Assembly (NCBI GenBank): GCA_017527415.1
Contig: JAFXQA010000022.1
Location: 1-64,000, forward strand
Length of the DNA stretch: 64,000 bases
Source of the DNA: Bacteroidales bacterium
GTDB lineage: Bacteria > Bacteroidota > Bacteroidia > Bacteroidales > UBA932
Reading direction: 5' to 3'
Part shown: positions 23,510 through 31,380 of the stretch, one piece after another
Numbering within the stretch: the first letter of the stretch is position 1
Layout: each line of letters opens with the position of its first letter
Made by a program: the position numbers and the translations under genes
The notes under the pieces: generated by a model
Database searches by the model: none
The model's input: the letters and a program-made list of their open reading frames with translations, nothing else
Told to the model about the DNA's origin: nothing

Positions 23510-24700
23510 ATGAAAAAGATCATGATCCTCGCTGCAGTTGCAGCACTCGCGCTGACCGCATGCGCAAAGTTCGAAACCGAAAAGGTCGTTGAAAACGAGC
23601 CTGTTGCATTCGGTGTCTACGCCGGAAACGCCGCCTCCAAGGCCACCTACGGCGACATCACTACCGCCAGCCTGAAGACCTCTGAAGATGGTTTCGGCGT
23701 GTTCGCTTACTACACCCTCAACAACGCCTGGACAACCAGCGACAAGCCCAACTTCATGTACAACCAGCAGGTTAAGTACAACGATAGCGCCAACACCACC
23801 CTCTATCCTGCAAAGTGGGAATACTCTCCTCTCAAGTACTGGCCTAACGGACAGAACTCGACCGAGGTCGAGGCCGGCACCGTCAACGACAAGGTGAGCT
23901 TCTTCGCTTATGCTCCCCGCATTGCCGTCACCGCAGCGACCGGTGTTCCTACCACCAACGTTCCTGCAGCTGGCCAGGGTATCACCGCAGTGTCCAACAA
24001 CGATGCCGCCGGTGCTCCTACCGTCACTTTCACCGTTCCTTCCAAACCCGAAGAGCAGATCGACCTTCTCTGGGCGACTCCCGTTAAGGACCAGACCAAG
24101 CAGACCATCACCGGTACGATCGCATTCACTTTCAACCACGCACTTGCCAAGTTGAACGTGAAGGTCCAGGCCGTCGTGGACGCCGTCGATCCTACTACCT
24201 CGAATCTTGATGCAAACACCAAGATCATCCTCGAGAGCCTCGAAGTCAAGGCCGCCGGTACCAAGACCGGTACCCTCAGCCTGAACGACGGAAGCTGGAG
24301 CAACAAGAGCGGAGATACCGATATTACTTATAATACGTCTTCCTTCTCTTCCACCACCACCCTGAACGGCAAGACCGGTTTCAACGTCACCGAGACCGCA
24401 ACCGCCCTTAACACCACCACTTCTCCCATGATTATCCCCGGCACCATTGCAAGCGGAGATTTCATCATCATCGCGAATTACTGGGTAATCACCGAGGATG
24501 CAGCCCTTAAGGGAAGTTACAGCACCGTCCAGAACAAGATCAGGAAGACCAGCACAGCTGGCATTACCTTCGCAGGCGGTACTTCCTACGAAGTCCTTGC
24601 ACTGCTTGGCCTGACCAACACCAGCTTCACCGTTACCGAGGTTGGCGCATGGACCACCGGTGCAAATCAGGAAGTTGATCTCCCTCAGAACAATTCCTAA
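23510..24700 (+). CDS. fimbrillin family lipoprotein 1
   Basis: A 396-residue Mfa-like pilin. The lipobox is LTAC in an MKKIMILAAVAALALTACAK signal. Motifs shared with the next pilins are SKA near residue 43, DGFGVFAYYT, NFMYNQQV, YSPLKYWPN, FFAYAP, a FNHALAKLNVKV strand, LLGL and a final V-x-x-W. In known relatives the pre-pilin is lipidated, exported, and then cut so that a donor strand can polymerise. The leader AAAGCATT-ATG is nearly identical to genes 2 and 3. A GC-rich hairpin follows the stop. Confidence 0.88.
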   Translation: MKKIMILAAVAALALTACAKFETEKVVENEPVAFGVYAGNAASKATYGDITTASLKTSEDGFGVFAYYTLNNAWTTSDKPNFMYNQQVKYNDSANTTLYPAKWEYSPLKYWPNGQNSTEVEAGTVNDKVSFFAYAPRIAVTAATGVPTTNVPAAGQGITAVSNNDAAGAPTVTFTVPSKPEEQIDLLWATPVKDQTKQTITGTIAFTFNHALAKLNVKVQAVVDAVDPTTSNLDANTKIILESLEVKAAGTKTGTLSLNDGSWSNKSGDTDITYNTSSFSSTTTLNGKTGFNVTETATALNTTTSPMIIPGTIASGDFIIIANYWVITEDAALKGSYSTVQNKIRKTSTAGITFAGGTSYEVLALLGLTNTSFTVTEVGAWTTGANQEVDLPQNNS

Positions 24701-24711
24701 TAATAATATTG

Positions 24712-24739
24712 CCCGTCCGGGCCTGACCGCCCGGGTGGG
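24712..24739 (+). repeat. inter-fimbrillin hairpin, copy 1
   Basis: CCCGTCCGGGC-CTGACC-GCCCGGGTGGG, an 11-bp stem with two G-U pairs. It is followed by TCCC and an A-rich leader, not by a T tract. The core CCGGGCCTGACCGCCCGG is identical in the copies at 26055 and 28968. Confidence 0.8.
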
Positions 24740-24789
24740 TCCCAAAACAGAAAACGAAAAAAATTAAAAAAATAAAAATTAAAAGCATT

Positions 24790-26043
24790 ATGAAAAAGAT
24801 CATGACCCTCGCTGCTGTTGCAGCACTCGTTCTCAGCGCATGCGCTAAGATTGAAACCGAGAAGCCCGTTATCGACGAGCCCATCAATTTCTCCGCCTAT
24901 TCAGGCAATGCCCTCACCAAGGCCGGTGCCTATGGTGAAGAGAATACCGACAGCCTCAAGAAGCATGGTTTCGGTGTGTTCGCATACCAGACCACCGGTG
25001 GCTACTCCGCAAGTGCCACTCCCAACTTTATGTACAACACCAAGGTGAGCGGTGACTCCTGGACCTACAGCCCTGTCAAGTACTGGCCCAACCAGATCCA
25101 GGCAGGCAATACCGACGCCCAGCCTGCAACCGCATATCAGGCCGACAAGGTTTCCTTCTTCGCTTATGCTCCTCACGTAGCCGCTACCGCCACCACCGGT
25201 GTTGTTGCCGATACCACTGAAGGCATTATCGCCCTCACTGCCAACAATGCCACTGGCGATCCCAAGGTTACTTATAAAATTTCCGAAAATCTCGACAAAC
25301 AGGTAGACCTCCTCTGGGCTGTTTCCAATGGCGCAACCTGGACCAACGTCGCAGGCGGAACCAACACTCCCACCAACGGCAAGCCTTACCTGGATCTCCA
25401 GAAGCCTGCCATCGGCACTGCAATCCACTTCTACTTCAAGCACGCTCTTGCTCAGATCAACCTCAAGGCCGTTGCCGCTTACAGTCAGGTTGCAGCTGGC
25501 GGAAGCGCACAGGACGGTGTCAAGATCACCATTGCAAGTGTTGAACTGTCCGTTCCCGACATGACCGACAAGGCTGTCCTCAACCTTAACAACACTACTG
25601 CCGACACTCCCCTTTGGGAACCCGCAACCGGCGCTTCGACCGACACCCTTACTCTTTCCGTCAGCGGTGCCAACATCCACGCCGACCTGAAGGACGGCGG
25701 CGATGTCGCGGCTGCCAGCCAGCCCGCAGGCGTTACCGATTCCGAGCATGATGTAATCGTTGCCGGCAAGTACTTCACCGTGATCCCCAAGAATGCCTCC
25801 ACCACCGTCAAAGTGAAGGTTACCTACTATGTTACCACCGACGATGCCGACCTTCAGAAGACCTACAGCCGTGTGGAGAATGTCATCAGCAAGGATGTCA
25901 CCTTCTCAAGCGGCTTCGCTGCAGGCACCAAGAACACCATCAAGATGATCCTTGGTATCTCCGAGGTCAACTTTGAGGCCGAGGTCTCTGACTGGGAGAC
26001 TGGCGATGTCGTTTCCGTTGATCTTCCCAAGAACAAGGAATAA
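24790..26043 (+). CDS. fimbrillin family lipoprotein 2
   Basis: A 417-residue Mfa-like pilin with signal and lipobox LSAC. Motifs: LTKAGAYG near residue 41, HGFGVFAYQT, NFMYNTKV, WTYSPVKYWPN, FFAYAP, FKHALAQINLKA, MILGI, VSDWETGDVVSVDLPKN. It is most like fimbrillin 1, which suggests tandem duplication. An A-rich leader with the AAAGCATT start context precedes it, and another copy of the intergenic hairpin follows it. Confidence 0.88.
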   Translation: MKKIMTLAAVAALVLSACAKIETEKPVIDEPINFSAYSGNALTKAGAYGEENTDSLKKHGFGVFAYQTTGGYSASATPNFMYNTKVSGDSWTYSPVKYWPNQIQAGNTDAQPATAYQADKVSFFAYAPHVAATATTGVVADTTEGIIALTANNATGDPKVTYKISENLDKQVDLLWAVSNGATWTNVAGGTNTPTNGKPYLDLQKPAIGTAIHFYFKHALAQINLKAVAAYSQVAAGGSAQDGVKITIASVELSVPDMTDKAVLNLNNTTADTPLWEPATGASTDTLTLSVSGANIHADLKDGGDVAAASQPAGVTDSEHDVIVAGKYFTVIPKNASTTVKVKVTYYVTTDDADLQKTYSRVENVISKDVTFSSGFAAGTKNTIKMILGISEVNFEAEVSDWETGDVVSVDLPKNKE

Positions 26044-26054
26044 GTGAATGATTG

Positions 26055-26082
26055 CCCATCCGGGCCTGACCGCCCGGACGGG
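26055..26082 (+). repeat. inter-fimbrillin hairpin, copy 2
   Basis: CCCATCCGGGC-CTGACC-GCCCGGACGGG, an 11-bp stem with one A-C mismatch. Same core and same TCCCAAAA downstream as copy 1. Confidence 0.8.
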
Positions 26083-26127
26083 TCCCAAAAACAGAAAAAC
26101 AAGTTAAACAAATTCAAACAAAGCATT

Positions 26128-27378
26128 ATGAAACATTCAATGATTCTCGCTGCCGCTGCAGCACTCGTCCTCTGCGCTTGCGCAAAGGTTGAGACCGTTA
26201 AGATCACCCCCGACGAAGCTGTTTCGTTCGGTGTGTATGCCAGCAACGCCACCAAGGCGGTATCCGCTACTGATTACAGCACCTTGACCACCGACATCCT
26301 CAAGGCCAGCACCTATGGCTTCGGCGTGTTCGGTTACTACACCGATGCTGCCAATTATGCCAGCAACACCAAGGCCAACTTCATGTACAACCAGCAGGTT
26401 ACCTGGGCTTCCACCAAGTGGACCTACAGCCCTGTGAAGTACTGGCCCAACGAGCACGGCGCTTCTGCAAAGAGCACAGATACCGACAAACTCACCTTCC
26501 TTGCCTATGCTCCATTCGTGGAGAATCTTGCCATCAACGGTGAAACCGAGAGTACCGTTAAGGACACCGCTGCTACAGCCGCTGCTACCGAGGGTATCAT
26601 CGCAATGACCGGCAACAAGATGGCGGAAGATGCGAAGCTCACCTTCAAGGTCCCCGCTTCTGCAGAACAGCAGATCGACCTCCTCTATGGTGTTATGGCA
26701 GCCAAGTATGCTGATGTAGAAGGTGATAGCATCGGTGTTGTCGGCGGTCCCCTCCAGAATCTCACCAAGCAGAAGACTGACGGAAAGGTGGAAATCCTCT
26801 TCAAGCATGCCCTTGCAAAAGTCGCCATCGACATCAGGGAAGTTGTCGATCAGAAAGATACTACCTCTACTGTAAATCCTTCTTCTGATGGAACCAAGGT
26901 CGTCGTAAAGAGCGTCAAGCTTGTGGGCACCGAGATAGGTATCCAGGGTAAGCTCAATCTTTACACCGGCGAATGGAATGTTTCATCTTCCGATACTATG
27001 TTCACCGTTGCACCTCTTCCTGCAGCTATCTCAGTTGATGCAGCACCTACTGCATATCCCGGTATTGCCGGTGTAGATGAAGACGGGCTCGACAAGACCA
27101 TCGACCTCATGCTCATCCCCAGCGCCGCTCCTACCACCATCACCGGCGTGGAGATTGTTTACTACGTATGCACTGAGGATGCGAACCTGGACGGCGGTGT
27201 TTCTGTTGTTGAGAACAAGATTTCCAAGGAATTCACCAGCGCTCTTACCCTTGTCCAGGGCAAGCAGTACAACCTGAATCTCCTCCTTGGCCTCACCTCC
27301 ATCGAACTTGACGCCACTGTTGCCAACTGGACCGTTTCCAGCACCACCAATGTCGATCTTCCCAAGAATGTTGAATAA
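26128..27378 (+). CDS. fimbrillin family lipoprotein 3
   Basis: A 416-residue Mfa-like pilin. The start is ATG 26128 (MKHSMILAAAAALVLCACAK, lipobox CAC region). An in-frame ATG at 26044 would translate the intergenic hairpin and is rejected. Motifs: ATKAVSA, YGFGVFGYYT, NFMYNQQV, WTYSPVKYWPN, FLAYAP, FKHALAKVAIDI, LLLGL, VANWTVSSTTNVDLPKN. The stop is followed after 24 bases by fimbrillin 4, without the intergenic hairpin. Confidence 0.88.
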   Translation: MKHSMILAAAAALVLCACAKVETVKITPDEAVSFGVYASNATKAVSATDYSTLTTDILKASTYGFGVFGYYTDAANYASNTKANFMYNQQVTWASTKWTYSPVKYWPNEHGASAKSTDTDKLTFLAYAPFVENLAINGETESTVKDTAATAAATEGIIAMTGNKMAEDAKLTFKVPASAEQQIDLLYGVMAAKYADVEGDSIGVVGGPLQNLTKQKTDGKVEILFKHALAKVAIDIREVVDQKDTTSTVNPSSDGTKVVVKSVKLVGTEIGIQGKLNLYTGEWNVSSSDTMFTVAPLPAAISVDAAPTAYPGIAGVDEDGLDKTIDLMLIPSAAPTTITGVEIVYYVCTEDANLDGGVSVVENKISKEFTSALTLVQGKQYNLNLLLGLTSIELDATVANWTVSSTTNVDLPKNVE

Positions 27379-27402
27379 TTAGCATATAATCAATCATAAC
27401 AT

Positions 27403-28935
27403 ATGAAAAAGTATTTCATCTTCGCTGCCATTGCAGCAATCGTCATGAGCGCATCCTGCGCCAAGAACGAGACATTCGTCAAAATGACCGATCAGGATGC
27501 CGTTTTCTTCGGTGCCTATAGCGGTCGTACCATCACCAAGGCCGGTCCCACCGACGACATGAACCTTGACGCCCTCAAGCAGCACGGCTTCGGCGTATTC
27601 GCAACCTACACCGGAACTGACGCATTTGAAGATGACGCCATCGCCGGTGCAACTGACGACTTCATGTACAACCAGAAGGTTGCTTTCGACACTACCACTA
27701 CCAGCTGGGTTTACTCTCCTATCAAGTACTGGCCTAATCCTACCAATGGACAGGCTGCAGACGACCAGAAGGTTTCCTTCTTCGCCTATGCTCCTTATGC
27801 AGATCCCGGCGCCGCCGAGATTTATGGCGTGACCGGATTCAGCAAGGCAGTTGCACTCGACAACCCTGCAGATCCTGCTGATACCACAAAGCATGTTCAC
27901 GACTTCGTGCACTACACCTTCTCAAAGGACTCGGCCAATGTTGACCTCATGTGGGGTTACAAAGCAAAGGATACTTCCACCGATCCTGTAACTTATACCA
28001 TCAACAACAACCTCACCCGTACCACGGACAAGATCCGCTTCGTATTCCAGCACCTCTTCGCCAAACTTGGCGGTTCCCAGGAAGACACGGGCGTAGTTTA
28101 TACCACCGATCCTGTTGATCCTTATTCCGATCCTGCATACGTTGCCAACGGCCTTGTTGTCAAGGCAAATCCTGTGAGCCTGGATCCTACCAACGGCTTC
28201 GGATCAAACAATGGCACCAAGATCACCATCTCCAAGATTGTCATTGCCAGCGCTCCCGAAAAGGATGATACCGATGGTGACGGCATTGGTGATACTGATG
28301 TTACCGACATCGACGGCAACAAAATCGTGTACGCTAAAAACGATATTACGGGTAAACTTGACCTCTATACCGGTGTATACAAACCTGATACAACTCTTAT
28401 GATCCAGTTCAGCCAGACCATCACCAACATGGTTGACGATCCTGCAACTCCGGAAGATGAGTCCTCCGCAACTGAAAACAGCGAACTCGCCGACTACCTC
28501 AAAGAGCCCGCAACCTTCACTACATGGACCGATCTTACCGTCAAGGGCGTAGTTGAGAAGGCCCTCAACGTCTATAAGGACGAGAGCAATCCTATCATCC
28601 TCATGCCCGGCACCAAGCCCGTCGTGGACGTTACCCTCACCTACACCGTCAGGACCTATGATGAGAAGCTTGGCACTGTGAAGTGCTCCCAGGTTCCCCA
28701 GACCGTATTTGGACGTATCAAGTTCGCTGAGATCAAGAAAAACACCAAGTACAATATCGTGATGATTATCGGCCTGAACGACGTGAAGCTCGAGGCAGTT
28801 GTTGAAGACTGGACTAAAGGCACCGTCACCAAACAGGTTTGGGTCGATGAGGACGGCGACGGCGTAGTTGATCCCGGTGAGATGAAGGATACCACCGTCA
28901 ACGATACCGAAATCGGCCTTCCTTACAATCTCTAA
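27403..28935 (+). CDS. fimbrillin family lipoprotein 4
   Basis: A 510-residue Mfa-like pilin, larger than 1-3 because of inserts in the middle and C-terminal parts. The signal is MKKYFIFAAIAAIVMSASCAK. Motifs: TITKAGPTDD, HGFGVFATYT, DFMYNQKV, WVYSPIKYWPN, FFAYAP, FVFQHLFAKLG. One insert, DDTDGDGIGDTDVTDIDGN, and another near the C terminus, DEDGDGVVDPGE, look like calcium-binding Asp loops of the thrombospondin-3/dockerin type. These are not seen in the other pilins. The C-terminal pairing strand is VEDWTKGTVTKQVWV. Confidence 0.87.
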   Translation: MKKYFIFAAIAAIVMSASCAKNETFVKMTDQDAVFFGAYSGRTITKAGPTDDMNLDALKQHGFGVFATYTGTDAFEDDAIAGATDDFMYNQKVAFDTTTTSWVYSPIKYWPNPTNGQAADDQKVSFFAYAPYADPGAAEIYGVTGFSKAVALDNPADPADTTKHVHDFVHYTFSKDSANVDLMWGYKAKDTSTDPVTYTINNNLTRTTDKIRFVFQHLFAKLGGSQEDTGVVYTTDPVDPYSDPAYVANGLVVKANPVSLDPTNGFGSNNGTKITISKIVIASAPEKDDTDGDGIGDTDVTDIDGNKIVYAKNDITGKLDLYTGVYKPDTTLMIQFSQTITNMVDDPATPEDESSATENSELADYLKEPATFTTWTDLTVKGVVEKALNVYKDESNPIILMPGTKPVVDVTLTYTVRTYDEKLGTVKCSQVPQTVFGRIKFAEIKKNTKYNIVMIIGLNDVKLEAVVEDWTKGTVTKQVWVDEDGDGVVDPGEMKDTTVNDTEIGLPYNL

Positions 28936-28967
28936 AATTATCACTATCTTTACAACATAATGCTTTA

Positions 28968-28996
28968 CCCATCCCGGGCCTGACCGCCCGGATGGG
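28968..28996 (+). repeat. inter-fimbrillin hairpin, copy 3
   Basis: CCCATCC-C-GGGC-CTGACC-GCCCGGATGGG, a perfect stem apart from one bulged C. TCCCAAGAAAAG follows, as in the other copies. A weak TATCTTTA box lies just upstream at 28945-28952. Confidence 0.8.
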
Positions 28997-29027
28997 TCCC
29001 AAGAAAAGAAAAAAAAAGACAACGACC

Positions 29028-30149
29028 ATGTTGGAAAAAGTGAAATACATCCTGGGGATTCTCGCAGTCGGCGGGGCTCTGTCGGGCTGCGCGAAAGTGA
29101 GCTCGGAGACGCCTGAGGCCGTTCCTGTGCCCGTATCCTTCTCCACCTATGGCCAGCGTCCTACCGGCACGAAGGCAGATACCAGCTATGTGGCCCCCGG
29201 CGCGGATTTCGCGGAGGGAGCGGTCATCAGCGTATTCGGATTCTATCACGACGATTCCACATGGGCGGCAGATTCCACGGCCGGCAGCAATATCCCCGAC
29301 TTCATGTACGACCAGGCCGTCACCAAGCAGAGCGACGGCAGCTGGAGCTACAGCCCCCTGAAATACTGGCCGAACGAGCATGGGGCCAATGCCGTGAGCG
29401 ATGCCATCGACCGCCTGAGCTTCTGGGCTTATTACCCCAGGAATGCATCGGGCCTGACCCTCTACAAGAGCGGCACCACCACTGCCTACGACAACGACAC
29501 CAACGGCATTCCCAAGGCTGCTTTCACTCAGGCCGAGGATCCCGCGAATCAGTTGGACCTGATGTTCGCCGTGCCTCAGAAAGACCTCTACAAGAACGAT
29601 GCTGGCGGCCATGGAACGGTTATCGACGGTGAGGTCGACCTTGTGTTCAAACATGCGCTGGCCCTTGTAGAATTTCAGCTCACGGAAGGAACCGGTGCGA
29701 AACTGAACACGCTTTCCCTCACTCATATCAAGAAGACCGGCACCTTGGAGAATCCCTCCCGAATCCCGTTCGTCTGGAGCGGCGTGGGCACCGAGTACAA
29801 CATCTCCCAGAGCGACCTCGACGTGCATGAGGCCACCCTCCTCCGCCTGCTGGTGATACCTCAGGACATCAACTCCGACGCGACCTTCACCCTCAACTAC
29901 GACATAACCTTCGCTTCGTCGGATCCCTCTCATCCGGATCCCATCGTTTACACGGGCGACTCGTTCTCGGTGAAACTGTTCAAGAACACCGGCCCTGTTG
30001 CGGAGCAGTATGGCGTAACTGCATGGGAAGCGGGCAAACACTACATTTATAAGATTACGGCAGGCCTGGACCGCATCGAATTTGAAGAGATCGTGGAATC
30101 CGGCGACGACTGGTCCGTTGGCAAAGAAAATATTTCAGTACCCGAGTAA
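29028..30149 (+). CDS. fimbrillin family lipoprotein 5
   Basis: A 373-residue Mfa-like pilin with signal MLEKVKYILGILAVGGALSGC. The start at 29028 is chosen because the in-frame ATG at 28992 lies in the intergenic hairpin. Motifs: GTKADTSY, ISVFGFYHDD, DFMYDQAV, WSYSPLKYWPNEHG, FWAYYP, FKHALALVEFQL, and a final TAGLDRIEFEEIVE. Sequence after the first 150 residues is more diverged than in pilins 1-4. Its stop and the next start share one base (TAATG). Confidence 0.87.
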   Translation: MLEKVKYILGILAVGGALSGCAKVSSETPEAVPVPVSFSTYGQRPTGTKADTSYVAPGADFAEGAVISVFGFYHDDSTWAADSTAGSNIPDFMYDQAVTKQSDGSWSYSPLKYWPNEHGANAVSDAIDRLSFWAYYPRNASGLTLYKSGTTTAYDNDTNGIPKAAFTQAEDPANQLDLMFAVPQKDLYKNDAGGHGTVIDGEVDLVFKHALALVEFQLTEGTGAKLNTLSLTHIKKTGTLENPSRIPFVWSGVGTEYNISQSDLDVHEATLLRLLVIPQDINSDATFTLNYDITFASSDPSHPDPIVYTGDSFSVKLFKNTGPVAEQYGVTAWEAGKHYIYKITAGLDRIEFEEIVESGDDWSVGKENISVPE

Positions 30150-31375
30150 TGAAGAAGAACCATATCATATCCATAGCGTTTATGGCTGTCCTGATTCTTG
30201 GCGCTGGCTGTGCCAAGGTGGAAACCATCGTGACGGACACGCTGAAGGAGGATGTTCCCATTGATTTCTCCTGGTACACCACGCGCAATACTGCCACCAA
30301 GGCGGATCCCACCTTCTTCGTGGGAGACGTCACCGCAACCGGGCAGCAGAGGCACCTCAACAGCGGCACCAGCATGGGTGTGTTCGGTTATTTCCATCCG
30401 CAGAATGAGGGAGCAGCAGGCACCTGGCAGACTGGCGCAGGCGCATACAACGCCCCCAACCTGTTCTACAACGAGCCCGTGAGCATCACCGAGACCAGCG
30501 GAACTTACACCTACGACTACGCGAACTCCCGTTTCTGGCCCCGAAACAAGCTGGACAAGATTTCCTTCATAGCATACTACCCCTGGAACAAACTCAATAC
30601 CTCCGGTTCTGCAACTGAAGACACTATAGTGGAGCCCTTCCTGGACAACAGGTCCGAGCGCCAGGGCATGGTGGGTTTCTACTATGTGGTTCCGGAAGAC
30701 TCCGGAGACCAGGTAGACTTCATGGTATCTGACCTTTGCCTGGAGCAGAGCAAGGCCGTCTGGGCAGATGACAACAGCCAGGGCCTCACCGGCAACGCCA
30801 ATGGCAAGGTGAAGTTTTTCTTCCACCACGCCCTCAGCCAGATCCGTGTCAAGAGTGTGAGTTTCGATACCGGCGGCAACGACCAGGTGGACCTGAAGAT
30901 CAATTACATAGTGTTCAAGAACGTAGCGGTGTTCGGCCAGTGCATCCCGGTACCGGACTTCAGCACCACTACCGCCACCGGCCGCACTACAGTTACGCCC
31001 ACCTGGCCTACAGGTACGCTGGTTCCCAGACGTCCAAACTATACTTCCGGCGTTACCGCAGAGGTCTGTTATGACGCCGACACCGACACCTGGGACGTGG
31101 AAGAATTCCTCCTCATGATCCCCCACACCTTCTTTACCGGAGCAACCATAGAGGTAAACTTCGACGTTACCCGCAAGAATGAAGGTCCCGGCAGCGAGTA
31201 TTATTCCTATACCGGGAACACCCTGTCCGCTCCCCTTACAACCACCAACGTATACGAGTGGCAGGCCGGCAAGATATATACCTATAATATTACCCTGGAC
31301 CTCAAGCAGATCAAGGTTACCGCAGACGTGGTAGACTGGCTGGATGCAGGTGAGGATATATTGATGGACAATTAG
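30149..31375 (+). CDS. fimbrillin family lipoprotein 6
   Basis: A 408-residue Mfa-like protein with signal MKKNHIISIAFMAVLILGAGCAK. ATKADPTFF, MGVFGYFHP, NLFYNEPV and FIAYYPWN follow the fimbrillin order. The YSPxKYWPN motif is changed to YANSRFWPRNK. FFHHALSQIRVKSV and the ending ITLDLKQIKVTADVVDWLDAGED are family-like. It starts within the stop of fimbrillin 5, so the two are coupled. Divergence from pilins 1-5 suggests an accessory rather than a shaft subunit. Confidence 0.86.
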   Translation: MKKNHIISIAFMAVLILGAGCAKVETIVTDTLKEDVPIDFSWYTTRNTATKADPTFFVGDVTATGQQRHLNSGTSMGVFGYFHPQNEGAAGTWQTGAGAYNAPNLFYNEPVSITETSGTYTYDYANSRFWPRNKLDKISFIAYYPWNKLNTSGSATEDTIVEPFLDNRSERQGMVGFYYVVPEDSGDQVDFMVSDLCLEQSKAVWADDNSQGLTGNANGKVKFFFHHALSQIRVKSVSFDTGGNDQVDLKINYIVFKNVAVFGQCIPVPDFSTTTATGRTTVTPTWPTGTLVPRRPNYTSGVTAEVCYDADTDTWDVEEFLLMIPHTFFTGATIEVNFDVTRKNEGPGSEYYSYTGNTLSAPLTTTNVYEWQAGKIYTYNITLDLKQIKVTADVVDWLDAGEDILMDN

Positions 31376-31380
31376 CGCTT

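Noticed and set aside
23363..24745. Minus-strand frame of 460 codons opposite fimbrillin 1
   Set aside because: Shadow frame, Gly/Val/Cys-rich, without start signals or family features.
24712..28996. Intergenic fimbrillin hairpins as rho-independent terminators
   Set aside because: The stems are followed by TCCC and A-rich sequence, not by a T run, and the genes beyond them lack strong promoters.
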